A stretch of 64,000 bases of DNA from assembly GCA_013396525.1 (NCBI GenBank), contig VWYX01000690.1, forward strand, positions 179,614 through 243,613, written 5' to 3'. The DNA is from Chaetorhynchus papuensis. Lineage: Eukaryota > Chordata > Aves > Passeriformes > Rhipiduridae. The translations under genes were made by a program, and so were the position numbers. The notes beneath the pieces are model-generated. The model was not told where the DNA came from and made no database searches. It worked only from the letters and a program-made list of their open reading frames with translations. This document shows, in pieces, positions 12,732-24,764 of the stretch (its first letter is position 1; every line of letters begins with the position of its first letter).

Positions 12732-12989
12732 GGTGGGGGCTGCCTGGAGATGGCTCCTGGTGGGAATGGAGCAGCAAGGCAGGTGAATCTTCCCACACCT
12801 CTCCGGGAAGCACAGTGTGCCCTGGAAGAAGGACAGCATGGAGGTGGTGAGCTGTGCCTGCAGCTCCCAGGGACATGGCTCTGCTCTGTGGGCACCTCCT
12901 GGCCCCAGAGAGTAGAGCTTTGGGGACCTCAGTCTGGAGCTCCCAGGTTTGAGATTTAAACCCAGGCCAGTGATGGAATTTTTGCCCAA
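12732..12989 (-). other. PRR35: PRR35 5' leader or upstream intron edge
   Basis: The frame is open upstream of the chosen start but the translated sequence does not resemble the conserved family. A pyrimidine-rich stretch ending ATTCCCACCAG lies 25 nt before the ATG and is a plausible 3' splice site. The true 5' exon may therefore lie further right. Which acceptor is used cannot be decided from sequence alone. Confidence 0.4.
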
Positions 12990-15040
12990 ACCCTGCAGGT
13001 GTGCCTGTATGTGCTGATCCCATTATCAACCCTCTTCTCTCAAACCACCCCAGAGGAAAAGGAAAACAAACACTATTAAAGGCGTTGGAGCTAAACCACC
13101 TCAAACTGACATTGAGGCACCCAGGTGACCTGCCTGGCCAGCCAGAGCCTCTCTGGGGCAGCCCCAGCCCAGCTCAGGGACCATTTCCCTGCTGAGGGCA
13201 GGGGATAAAAGAGAAAAGAGTCAGCAGCCCCAATACCATGCTGGGCACAGACTCATTTGGCTTTGCCATCTCCTGGGGTGCTGCAGTGCCAGAGCCGACT
13301 GAGAGGTTCCAAAGCTCTGACACCGAAGCTGCTGCAGAGCTGGGCTAAGTTCAGGTACCTTCAGCCCTGCATGTGAATGTGTGATCCAGTGCAAAGAGGG
13401 CAGTGAGATGGATGGACTGGGTGGGAGAGGCTGCAGACTGAGCCTGCAACCCGGTGTTACTGCTGGAAAAGCAGTCCTGCCTCCCTGGCCTGTGGGATTG
13501 ACACTGTCCTGTGACAGAACAGGGATAATCTGGCCTGGAAAACCAATCCAGGCTAAACTACACCTCCCCCACTTCCAGGTGGCCAGGCAATCTCCCCTGC
13601 AGGACCCTGACACTGGGCTGCCCCCTCTGTGCTTCCCACCACAACCTCCCTGGGGACAGCAGTGTCATGCCTGTCCCACAGCCTGGCCCCCACCAGCTCT
13701 GAGAGTGGCCAGGGGTCACAGCCCCCCCACTCCTCATCTCCCAGAGGAGCCAGACCTGCACAGGCTCCATGGTCATGAAACTGGGCTCCTTCACAGATGG
13801 CCAAGCAGTCACGAGGTACCCAACACCGATGCAAACGCCTGTGTCACCCCTCCAGACACTGCTTTGCTCTGCAGGGACTTGCCAGCTTCTCCTGGGGAGA
13901 GCAGCGAATTTGAGGGCTCATTCTGTGTGTCTGGGGCTCATTTCTCAGGGGCCAAACCCTTTCCCCGTGCATCAGGTCCCAGGGCAGAGCTCTGCCCCAG
14001 AGACCCTGCAGCCAGGCTGGTGTGGGAATGCAGAGCCCAGCAAGGAGAAGGCCAGAAGCAGCTCCAGATTGGCACCAATGTGGCAGCTGGAGCCATTTGG
14101 GGAAAAAATCTGCTCCCTGGCTTCTGGGAAGAAGGAGACAAGATTTGGAGGATTGGAAGGGAAACAGCGTGTGTCTGCAGCTTTCGGCAGCTGGGACAAG
14201 GGGTTGCCTGGGGGCAGGTCCAGGCAGTGGCTCAAGAACCTGACAGCCCCTGCAACGGGTCCTGCTCCCCAGCAACCTGGAATGTCCCCACATCCTTCTG
14301 CACATGGTCTGGGGGGCTTCCCTGGGGGCTGGGGGGGAGCATTGCAGCTCCCAGGGCAGGGGGATGGGCACAGCAGTGCCAGGGGGCTGGGATCAGAGTG
14401 GAATGGGCAGGGAAGGGGCCCCTGCAGCAGCACCACACCAAAGGATGGATTACCACATGGCCCCGTGATAGTGCCCACCTCCCACGGCTGGATGGCATTC
14501 CTGCTGCTCCCCTCGGTGAGCCCACACCCTTGGGGCTGACCTCTGGTCCCACAGCCCCACGCCCCCATGCTTTTTTCCCTGATCATCTTGCTCCAGGTAC
14601 ACAGGGATGCTCTGGCTGCAGCCTGCAATACCAGTGGCCCTGGGGACAGTCCCTCCAGCCCCATGCCCAGGCAGTGGCTGTGCTGGGCTGAAGGATGCTC
14701 CCATGCTCTGGTACCCACTCTCCTCACCACGGGCACCAGGGACATCCCCTTCCCCTGGGAGCATGGTGAGAGCATTTGTGTGATAGAATTACCTGCACAG
14801 AACCCTTTCAAATTTCTTTCTGAGGTTTGGTATCAAACAGCAGAGTATCTCTCACCTGCCATGGGGACAGGGCATGAGCTGTGCTGTGCTTTCCCTGGGG
14901 CAGGCTGAGCTGCAGGCAGGGCTGGGGGACAACCCCCTGCATGCCCACGTTGTGGGCTGAGCTGGCAGTCGACCCTGCCACTAAGATCTGCTCATGCAGA
15001 AAATAGGCAAAAACGTTCCCTTGTAACGAACCCCAACTGG
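12990..15040. other. intergenic, no gene seen
   Basis: The stretch is GC-rich with long but compositionally driven open frames on both strands, the longest 436 codons on plus at 13381-14691. None has a recognisable motif, and the frames overlap each other out of phase, so I do not call them. No repeat family was recognised. Confidence 0.5.
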
Positions 15041-16150
15041 GATGTGGAGGGGAGCCCCGGGGTGCAGCCCTGACCCGCAGCAGCCCAGGCTGATTTCTCC
15101 CATCGCAGTGGGATGTGCGGGCAGAGCTCGGGGCCTCCCGCCTGAAGGTTCACCTCAGCGCTCCCAGCCCGCCCGCCTGCCCGCGGGGACACGCTCGTCC
15201 TTCAGCCCTAAGCCACGCTGTGTGTGCGTCACGCCTGTGAGCCGTGAGAGCTGCCCAGGGGAGCAGAAGGGATGCAGCAGCAGCTGGGCAGGATGAGGCC
15301 CCTCCGAGCATCACTCCCTGGCTCCAGCCAGCGAGCCTGGGGTGCCCCGAGCATCCCGGACCTGCTTGTCCCCGGTCCCCTGCCCCGTGTCACCCTGCTA
15401 GAGGGCAAGAAACCAAGAGTGGCGGAGCGGGGAGCTGGGCGCCTCGGCCCCGCTGCGATGCACGTCGCCTGTTTGCAGGTCAGTTGAACAAACATTTGCT
15501 GTTTATATGCCAGAGGCAGATTAAATCTTTGCTGGAAGACTGGAACTGGTTGTTCCATTCCTGCACACCTGATCCTCCTCCTCCGAGGCTGCTGCGAGAG
15601 CCGTTTGTTCCCCTCCTGTGCCCGGTGGTGCAGAGGATGGCAGAGATGTCCCGTGTAGGGACAGGCAGCTTGGCTGCTTCCACATCCTTAACTCTGCGGA
15701 GAGGAACAGCAAAGGAGGAAGAGAGGAAAGAGCAAAGAGAAAGAATGGGAGAGAGTGGGGAAGTGCCCTGCGTGTGAGCCAGGCAGGCTCCGGCGGAGCG
15801 GAGGCATCCCCAGAGCCGGCTCAGGCCCTGCGGAGCCGGGAGACAGGCGTTGTGGCTCCTGGTTGCTGAGCAGTTCCCGCACCAGCAGATCTTCGTGGTC
15901 TGCTGAGTCTCTCTCTGCCACAACACATTATTTCCAGTGGGCTGTCAGCTGCGGCGGCGGGGGCCGTGCCTGGGGGCAGCGCACGGCGGGGACCGCGCAC
16001 CTGTGCCTGGGAATTGCAGCATCCCCGCTCTGCTCCCCGGGACTGCCGAGGGGAGAGGGGCACGCTCCGATGGAGGGAGCCGAGTGGCAAGGGGAGAAGA
16101 AAGAGAGGGAGAGACAAAAGGGAGGAAGAAGAGAGAGATGCCCGGGGAAG
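15041..16150. other. CpG-rich segment with purine tracts, possible promoter or enhancer
   Basis: CpG frequency is visibly higher than in the flanks (15160-15460 and 15780-16060), with GA-rich tracts at about 15714-15760 and 16081-16140. It lies about 2.5 kb upstream of the PRR35 start codon on the PRR35 strand, so it is one place to look for a promoter. Nothing here proves a transcription start. Confidence 0.3.
15470..15507. promoter_or_regulatory. cluster of three forkhead-type motifs
   Basis: Three forkhead-like cores sit within 38 bp: TGTTTGC at 15470-15476, AACAAACA at 15487-15494 (reverse complement TGTTTGTT), and TGTTTATA at 15500-15507. The AT-rich island is embedded in GC-rich sequence, which makes chance clustering less likely. 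Binding is inferred from motif shape only. Confidence 0.35.
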
Positions 16151-17429
16151 AGTTCTGCAGTCCCTGGTGCTCCCATAGTTAAAAAATCCCAGCCTGGTCT
16201 CCAGGCACAGGGATGCCAGGAAGGACACGCAGCCGTTGGGGCAGCTGAGCTACAGCACCTCAGTTGTCCATCCGGCTCAGGTCTCTAATAACAGCCAAAA
16301 CTCGATTTCCAGGATGTAGGACAATCATCTCTGGTACTGCTCCAGTTTTCCTAACCCATCAGCCATCCCAGCAGACTGGGTGCCGCTGGATGCAGCACAC
16401 AGGATGCACATCCCCACTCTGAATCTGCAGGAGCTTCTCTGGAAGCTGTGGAAGTGTTCAGCCCCTGAAGCATCCTGCAGCAGGGAGTTCTTGGCACACC
16501 ACCTAGAGCTTCGTCCTCCAGCTTGTCCCCACAAGTCTCATTTGATGCCCCCCAGTTCTTTGACTGGTAGAAGTAGCAACCACAGTCCCTGTCCACCCTC
16601 CAGACACATGGTTCACCACCACACCCCTGCTTCACCATGTCCTTTCCAGGCTGAAGCTGGACACGGGGCCAAACCCTTTCAGATCCCATCCCCTTCCCTG
16701 AGCCTGCTCCTGGTGTGTGGCAGCCACTTGCAGGAAGGGGCTCAGTCCAGTGGGTTTCCTGTACCAATACAAACCCTCTCCACCTGTAGGTGGGCATGTG
16801 AACTTGCCCTGATCTGTTTTTGCAGACTCCCAAGAGCTTTTCTGGCTGGAACAAAGACCCCATCTCTCAAACCGATGTCCTTTCTTTGCTGCTGACCTCC
16901 AAGTGCTCCAGTGCTGACTGGGAGGCTGCCAGGGAGCTGCAACGCTCCCACGGAAATTGGCTGCCCTCAAGCTTTCACAGATGGCTGTAGGACATGGCAT
17001 GGAGGAATGGGCTCAAGAAAGGTACTGAAGTTCTTCTCCACTCAGTGTTGTTGTGATGAACCTGCTGCCTTGCACCTCGTCCTGCAGCTGAGGATTCCTG
17101 TGGTCTCTTACAAGCTGGTCCTACCCTCCACAGGTGGGATTTCATTGGTGGTGCCCTGCACACCCAGCACCAGCCACAGGGACAACTCTTCCCTGTTCCT
17201 ACATCCACCATTCGCTTCCTTCCAGGCTGTCCAGGCCCCTCATTTCCCAGGGCTCAGCATCACTCCAGTCTGTGTGGCCCTGGCATTGCTGTTTGTCATA
17301 TTGCCCTGGTGACTGTGCCAGGACAGGACAGTGTGGAGCAGAAGGACGGCCCTTTGATGGGATCTCACACCAACCCCACGAACCACTCTGCTCCTGCCAT
17401 TACCCGGACTCCGCCTTTCTGGAAATTCC
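16151..17429. other. intergenic, no gene seen
   Basis: Mixed-composition unique sequence without convincing open frames or repeats that I can name. Parts around 16400-17000 resemble eroded transposon sequence, but I cannot assign a family. Confidence 0.4.
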
Positions 17430-17700
17430 CGTGGGGTTTTATCCCGTTTTCCCCAGCGCCGTGCCTGGAGCAGCCGGGCAGCGCCGCGGGAGGCGAGCGG
17501 GTGGGGCGGGAGCCACTGATCAATGCAACCACTTTCCCTACACTACACGCTCTCGCCGCAGGGGCTGCTCGGCTATTAGCGGCTATCGGGTCCCTTTTCG
17601 TTTTCATAGCCTGGGGTTGTGTGATTTGAGCTTTTAAGCGTTTATCGGAGCTGGGATGAAGGCAATTGGCCAGAGTAAAGCAGCAGGCACTCGGCAAGAG
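17430..17700. promoter_or_regulatory. CpG/AT mosaic, candidate regulatory element upstream of PRR35
   Basis: A CpG-dense block (about 17455-17515) runs directly into an AT-richer block with TGATCAATGCAACC, GCTATTAGCGGCTATC and TTTATCGGAGC. This abrupt mosaic resembles conserved regulatory DNA rather than decayed repeat. The call rests on composition and motif appearance only. Confidence 0.25.
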
Positions 17701-20700
17701 GAGAGAAGCGTGGCTGGTGGGGCTGGGAGCTCTGCGCCTCCCCAGCCTCACCCTGTACAGCCGCTGTGTGAGTGACTGTGTGAGGCCATCCCACCAGCTC
17801 TGCCTCTGGGTGCCTACATCAGCAGCTTTGAAACTATTCCCACCTCGAGCTGTGCCTTGCTCCAGCTTGATCTCAGTTGTTGCACCAAAATCTCTTCTCT
17901 TCCCAAAACCACATCTTCAGAAGAGCTGAAGTTTCCTGTCTCCTCCAAACAGCCAATCTTTCCATGTCCGCCCACCCACCACGTCTTTGTGAGCATTGCT
18001 GCCTTTGGATGTGCAGGTTGTCTGGCATCTCCTGCCCGGCCTTGGGATGTCCTTCAGCCAGATGATGAACTTACTCCCTGCCATGTGCTGGAGTCACAGC
18101 ACCTCCACATGTAAAGTTTTCCCTCATTTTGGGTCAAATCTTCTTCCATTTGTGCACTTGCTCAAGAAGTGTGGCTATGTCTCTGACCTCTCCTCTAGCC
18201 TCCACCCACAAAAAGTTGGCCTGAAGGCTCCCTGTGGCAACCCCAGCACCCCGTGAAAAGCATTCAACCAAGTGGCAATGGGCTGGAGTCATCATCGTCT
18301 GCCTGTGACACTCACAGCACAACTCACAGGCTCCTTGAGAGATGAGATCAGGCCGTCACAGCCTCCAGGCTACTCTCCAGAGACGTGAGGGTCCTCCACC
18401 GCAAAAGGCTTTCTTTCCTCCCACAGCCTTTCCTGCCGCGAACCCTTCGGGGGAAGAGGCAGGTCCTGGGGAGGAGATGTAAGACTGTCTCTCCACATTA
18501 TATCAACCACCTGCAAGGCTTCTGCCTCGGCCCCACCGTGGGAGCTTCCTACATCTTCCTCCACCTCCACTCTACCTGCTAATGGAGCCTCAGGAGACCA
18601 CAGGCTCCCAGCCGCGGAGTCAACAGCTCGATGGCAAAATGATCTCCAAATTTGTGAAGACATCATCAGTCTCTGAATGAAAATGTGCAGCTGGATAGAG
18701 GGGAAGGTGTCTGTGCCACTCAGGAGGATCAACAGTGTGGTTGGCACCCAGGGGTGTGCAGAGGAGGTGGTGTCCAGGCTGGCATGGTGAGCATGGGAAG
18801 ATGATGGACAGCTGGAGAGGACTTGGGGGGCTTAAGAAGTGTTTGTAGCTGGAAGAGGAATGTAGGTCCAGCCATCCTTTGTGCTAAAGTCTGTATCATG
18901 CCTGTAATGTGCAGGGCTTTCCTGTTTCCAGAAAAAATTCCATGTTTTCTTCCAGTTTTCTATGATCTCTGAAATTCCTTTCCCCACTTACAAGTTTCTC
19001 CTTCTCCTGCTGGTGACAGCCGAGGATGGATCCCACTGCCTGTGACCTGCACTGGGAGGGTCCCTTTCAGCCTTCCATCTGGAGGACCTCTGGGGATGGT
19101 GGCAATCTCCAGAAGCCCTTTCTGGTCACTGCCACGCGTCCCCTGTGTGTGCTGTGGCACATCAGCAGCAGTCCAAGAAGGGTGATGTGGGGCTCAGCTC
19201 TGCTCTGATTACCACAGTCCATTTCTCCTGCCCAGCACAGACCAAGCCACGTGAGTGTCCTCAGTGTGGACACAGAGGTTGGATCATCTCCCTGCCCACA
19301 CGAGCACAGATCCCCAGTCTGGACATGGACAAGATTCCACCTCCTCTGCCACCTCCCCTGCAAAGCAATGAGCTCTGTCATACCTTGAGGTGCATTTAGT
19401 CACCCCTTGACCAGCCCAAAGGCTCCCTGAGGCTCCCCAAACTTCTGCAGCCCAGTTCCTCATACTAGAAATGTTCTCCTCCTCTTCACTTTCCACTTAT
19501 CCTTGGACCGTTCACAGTCCGTAAGTGCCCTGGGGATGGGAATGATAAGAAAGGAAGGAGATCTCCTCTGCTTTGCTTTTCCTGGCTTGGCAGAGCCCAG
19601 CTCTCTTAGCTCTCCTAAGACACACCAAAGGTGGCCAAAGGTTCCCATACTGATACGGCCTTGCTCACATCCCGAGCTCTCTCCCATCTGCTGTTCCTGT
19701 ATTTGCTGCTCCACCAAATCACTCTCCATTTTCCCCCCAGAAAATTCGCCTTCTTGCAGTTCAAAGCCACCCGATATCCTCTGGGACAGGAACAGGGAGT
19801 CTTCACCCCTCCTCTGCCTGCCCCCCTCCTGCCTTGCAGCCCAGCCCTCTCCTGCTCCTGGATATGTCCATTGCTGTGTCCTCACTTATCCTTTGCTGCA
19901 GGAGAGGACATCGCAAGCATTTCTCTCACCCTTCTCTGTCTCCGTTCTTCCTGCTATCTTCGGAGCCTTTCCCATCCTCTCCTCTCTTGGTCCAGCTCCT
20001 GGCAGTCGAGATTCTGGCTCTGTTCATGTCTTGGATGTGGCTCCTTTCCTGCAAAGCTGCTTTTCAGCCCATTTGCCAGGACATGCCCTGCTGCAGGGGG
20101 TTACTGCATCCCAGATGTGGGACTTTGCCATTCCCTCTCTCCAGCTGGGAGCTGCACCTTGCACAGCCCATTGAGCCTGGCAGTCCAGCCAGTTCTTGTT
20201 CCACCTTGTCTTTACATTTCCAGTTTGGCCATGAGGACATTGCAGCAGGCCATGTCAGGGGCTGTGCTAAGGTCACTTAAACAGGATCCCTTTCCCTCCC
20301 TCCTCTGTCCCAGCAGCCAGTGCTCTCCTCACAGTGGGCAGTTGTGCTGCTCTGGCAAGATTTGCCCCCAGTAAATTCACCCTGGCACCTTCTTGCTATC
20401 CTTGAAGATGGAAAGGACTTCAAGGAGGGCTCACAGCTGTCCCAGAGACCAAGATTACATCTGGCTTGCTCTGGGTGCTCCCTGATGGGTCTGAGCCCAC
20501 CCTGGAGCTCGTGCCCTGTGTGGGCTGAGCACCATCACCCATGGAGAGAGACAGAAGCCTCACGTGGGGGTGATTCGGAGCTTGGGTGCTTCCCTTCTCC
20601 CCTTGCAGGTCCTTTTCTCCTAGAAGTGAGTCCCAGAGCATCCAGTTTGGGTGTGCTGCAGGGCCAGGGGCCGTTGTGTCGCTGCAGGGACCTCTGCACA

Positions 20701-22070
20701 TCTCAGCAGAGACTGGGATGGAGCTAGCAGTGCCCAGGGATTGCTTGGCTGTCCCACAGCTGGCCCTCTTGGGGCTTTCTGACTTGGGTCAGTGTCCCCG
20801 GGGGCTTGCAAAGCAGAGCATTGCTGGTGACAGCCACCCAGCCCTCATTTGGGGTCACCCCACGCAGCCAAAGAGCTTTCCTCAGTACAGGAAAGGATAC
20901 AGACCTGCCAGCAAACACCCTCAGTCGCTGCCTCCCTCCTGACCGACTCTCCTGCCAGCTCAGGTGGGCAGGGGAGGGCAGGAAAGGGGACCACAGGTCA
21001 CAGGGAACAGACCTTGCTGCACGCACAGTACACCCCTTCTTTATCTTGGCTGGGATCTTGTTCTCCCGGGGTAATCCCCAGAGATCCCCCCTCCCCTGAG
21101 TTACAGGACAGGTGTCTTTTTCGCCAAAACATGGCCAAGATGGGGCCATGATTTCAACCACCCCTGGAAAATGGGGGCTGTTGCAATGCTGGGGCCCCAG
21201 CCAGGAGGACATGGGCTTATCCCTGCTCTTGCCTGCCCGCTCCCAGCACTGCCTCCAGCCAGCAATTTTAGGATAGAGCCATTTAAATCATGACAAGGTC
21301 TAACCAGCCACCAAGGAACTGCCACCTGCTAAGGACTCGGTATGTTTAAGGTTAAAGCCAAAAATAAACTGGGGAGGGGGGCTTGATAGGCTGATCCAGC
21401 AGCGACACCCGTGCAGTTTCATGATCACATCCATGAAATCCAGCCCACTGTAAAACCCATTTCAAAATGGTCCTAAGTAGGAACATCCACTGCTGCTCCC
21501 TCCCCATCCTTAGGGGAGCACAAACAATTCCACCTGCTAAATAAAAACCTAAAGGGGAGATGGTCCAACGCTGGTCAGGAGACCTTGGGAACAGCAGGGA
21601 AATTGCAGAGCAGAAAAGCTGGTTGGGATGGACTCCAGGGAATGTGGAGGAGCTCTATCGGGCAGAAACCTTCTCACAGGGATGGGACACCGTGGATCAG
21701 GGCCAGCACACGAGGACACCCACAAACCCTTCAGGAGAGGAACTCGGATTGTTCCTGGGGGATACCCGGCTCCCAGCAAAGAGGAGGGAGGAGGCTGCTC
21801 CACTCGGGGCACATCACACCCTGAGCACATCACACCTCTCTGCAGGCAGATTTCTCTCCAAAACGTGTTTTTAGTCTCAAAATACTTATTTATTGTAGGA
21901 CAGGAACCTCTGCAGTTCTGTGGGCTGGCCCGTGGGCAGCAGACACCTCTCTGCCTTCTGCCTGGTACTTGGTGATGGTGTTTGGTTGGGCTTTTAATGC
22001 AGATCAAGGGTGATGCTGCCTGCTGGGATCCTCCCTGTGTTTCCAGCTCCACTGCAGCTCAAAAATGGGC
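17701..22070. other. intergenic, one copy of a dispersed duplication, otherwise nothing named
   Basis: No exon or named element is seen apart from the 160-bp block at 20495-20654. A pyrimidine-rich zone spans about 19680-20060. Open frames here, up to 247 codons, follow the pyrimidine bias and show no domain. Confidence 0.4.
20495..20654 (+). repeat. 160-bp perfect direct duplication, copy 1
   Basis: Every base of 20495-20654 matches 24605-24764 with a constant offset of 4110 bp, while the flanks on both sides do not match. The block contains a short pyrimidine run ending CCCCTTGCAG. It has no LINE or LTR features that I recognise. Confidence 0.95.
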
Positions 22071-22730
22071 TGAGCTGCTCAGCCCCTGGCCCCGCGCCGC
22101 GGGCAGTGCCTGCGCTGCAGCGTGGGGACGGGAGCCGAGGGATGTTGCTGTAAGTGGAGGCAGGGACGCCGAGCGGGCAGGTAGCACTCGGCCACCAAAT
22201 TGCCCAGCGAGGTCTATACTGGCCAAGGGATGACCAGGAGGAGTAACAAGGGCCCGAGGCAAAGCCACCGGGAGGAGGCAGGGATGTTATTAGCTGGTGC
22301 AGGAAGCGGGGATGCAGCTCGTTAACCTGTGCCGCGCCGCAGGACGAGGTGGAACGGCCGTGCAGCCGCATTCCTGCGGGGCCCGGTGCCCGCACGGCGC
22401 CGGGAGCAGCTGCTCTGACAGTCCCCGAGATGCCTGTGCAGGAAGGGGGTCTTTCTGCATCCTCCCTTCAAACCGGGGTCCCCCCACTGCCTCTGGGTGG
22501 GGCAGCGCTCTGAAATGCCTTGGGATCTCCAGGAAAGGGTGAGAAGACCGAAGGGAATGGGGGGTGACACATCCACATCCTCCTGTCCCAGACTTTCCCA
22601 GAGGGGAACCCAAATCCTTGCCGTGGAGGAGGAGTGACAGCAGGGCAGCAGCATCCAGTGGGTGCCAAAAACTTCTCCCTGTGCCAGTCCCAGGATTTGC
22701 CACCACCCTGATGCACAGCTGGGCCTCACT
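22071..22730. other. CpG-rich intergenic segment
   Basis: CpG-dense between about 22085 and 22400, with no supported open frame. It could be a small CpG island; no transcript evidence is available. Confidence 0.3.
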
Positions 22731-23340
22731 GATTTCCTTACCTATTTTTAAGAAGCCCCTGACTGCTATGAGCTGTTCCTTGTTATGTGACCTTTTGATT
22801 TAATTGTCAAAATTCCTACCAACACGCATTCCCTGGCGTGAGGAAGTATATTCCTAGTTGACACCATTAAGCATCTCAGTAACTCACCTCCTCTGGCAAT
22901 TCAACAGCTCAGTTTAGTTTTCACTTCCTTTAAGAAGGATTTAGAGGAAAAAAAATATGGATAACAAGGATAATACTGCCTTACTGTTAAATTTCCCCCT
23001 TCCCCTGGTTTTTATTTTTCCACAATTGCAAATACTCATCACATCTCCAAACCTGCAGAAAACCATTGATCTTTTTGATTATTACACAAATGCAGAGAGG
23101 TAAATACATTAAATCTAACTTGCCCTGTGTATCTTCCCAGGCTGGTTCCCTTTTCCCGATGTATCCTTTAATTTTTCAATGGGGAAACAGTCAGACCTCT
23201 GCAACCACCACGCAGCCACAGGGAAAGCATCCAAAATCCTCCACAAACTTTCTATTGTCAGGGACTCGCGTGAGCAGATCCCCGGTGAAGGCAGTCGGAC
23301 GTGTCATTAGGAGAGCAACCCAAGCAGAAAGGCCCCATAT
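22731..23340. promoter_or_regulatory. AT-rich island, candidate conserved non-coding element
   Basis: About 600 bp of AT-rich unique sequence stand out against GC-rich surroundings. They include TTTGATTTAATTGTCAAAATT, GATAACAAGGATAATACTG and GATTATTACACAAATG. There is no open frame and no CR1 tail. Such islands in gene-poor bird intervals are often enhancers, but this is inference. Confidence 0.25.
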
Positions 23341-24604
23341 GACCTCCCCGGTGCCGAGCGCCTTCAATAATCAGGAGTTACACGGCTTGCAAAGAGACCG
23401 GAGAGCGGGATCAAAGAGCATCCCTTGGGAACAGTCGCCTCCCTGCTCCCAGCGGGTTTGCACATCCCCGCTCCGGGTACCGGCAGCTGCTCCCGGCAGA
23501 GCCGCTGCCTGTGCCGTGGCACAGGGCTTCCCTTGGCACCGCCAGATGCCCGGGAATTTGTCTGGGAGAGTGCAAAACTGGCAGGAGCAGGCAGCTTTTT
23601 AACAGGGGAGCGTTTTCCGCTCCAGGTCCTTGGTGGGTTTTGTTCCCTGCCCAGACCCGCAGTGAGTCCCTCTGCTGCCTCCAGCACCTTCCACCCTCCG
23701 CCCACCCCATCCATCCCCGAAACAGATTGAAATGTCAGGACTTACAGCTCGGCCCCCGTCCCGGCTGGGTGCCTGCTCAGGGCCGGGAGGCTGCGGGGAG
23801 GCTGTGGGAGCGGGGCGAGGGCTGTTCCCCCCGTCTGGGACCCAGCGTCCCCAAACCCCGCCGAGGCGGGGGCAGGTGATGTCCGAAGCCACTCCTGAGC
23901 ATTTACAGGGTTGTTTGCAGGAAACATCAAACTCGGGAACAGAAGCGCCAACCCAGGAGTCATCGCCCCCCCCTCGCCGTCCCTCCCCACCCTCTTGCTT
24001 GGTCTCATTTGTACCGATTTGCCCCGCAGGCTTCGCGCTGATTTGCCATGTCCCTGGCAGGGCTTCGACCGGGGAGGGGGAGCGGGAGCCAGACGGGGAG
24101 CGGATCGGGGGGAGCAGCCATGGGGAGGGTGGTGGGGACCAACAGGAGCCTGGCTTGCCAAAAGCAGTTCAGACCTAGAAAAAGCTTTAATGTGCACAGA
24201 CGGAGCAGGCTGGGAGCAAAACCAGCTGGGCTGGAAGAGAACGTGCTCGGCAAGAGGCTGGTTTGGGGCTGGGTGCGTGCGTGGCTCCGGGCTGGCTCCT
24301 TGCTCCAGCCCTCGGCCCCCGGAGGGAAGGCAGAGAAGGGAGGGGAAGGTTATATGTGAAAATTCCCCTTCCAACATCAACTTTTCCTATCGACGAGTGA
24401 TGGGCAGGATGCCAGCCTGGTTTTCTCCGGCATTAATGATTTACCTGCTCCAGCCACCACCCTTGCCCTGACAGCTCCTGCACCAAATCTCCAGCACAAG
24501 ATCCCCCTCTATGCCACGGGATGGGTCCCCTCGAGCTGGGACAGTCCCACCGTTATCCCCACCCTGTGCCCACCCTGGAGCCGATACCGTCACTGCCAGG
24601 TCGT
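23341..24604. other. GC-rich intergenic segment
   Basis: Overlapping open frames on both strands reflect high GC. No domain, no splice-bounded exon and no recognised repeat are visible. Confidence 0.4.
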
Positions 24605-24764
24605 GCCCACCCTGGAGCTCGTGCCCTGTGTGGGCTGAGCACCATCACCCATGGAGAGAGACAGAAGCCTCACGTGGGGGTGATTCGGAGCTTGGGTGCT
24701 TCCCTTCTCCCCTTGCAGGTCCTTTTCTCCTAGAAGTGAGTCCCAGAGCATCCAGTTTGGGTGT
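24605..24764 (+). repeat. 160-bp perfect direct duplication, copy 2
   Basis: Identical to 20495-20654. GTGCCCACCCTGGAG at its left boundary is also present about 38 bp upstream (near 24566), so the locus has local microhomology that could have mediated insertion of the copy. Confidence 0.95.

Noticed and set aside
13381..14691. 436-codon open frame on plus
   Set aside because: No domain or motif, overlapping frames of similar length on minus, no splice-site pairing. High GC makes stop codons rare.
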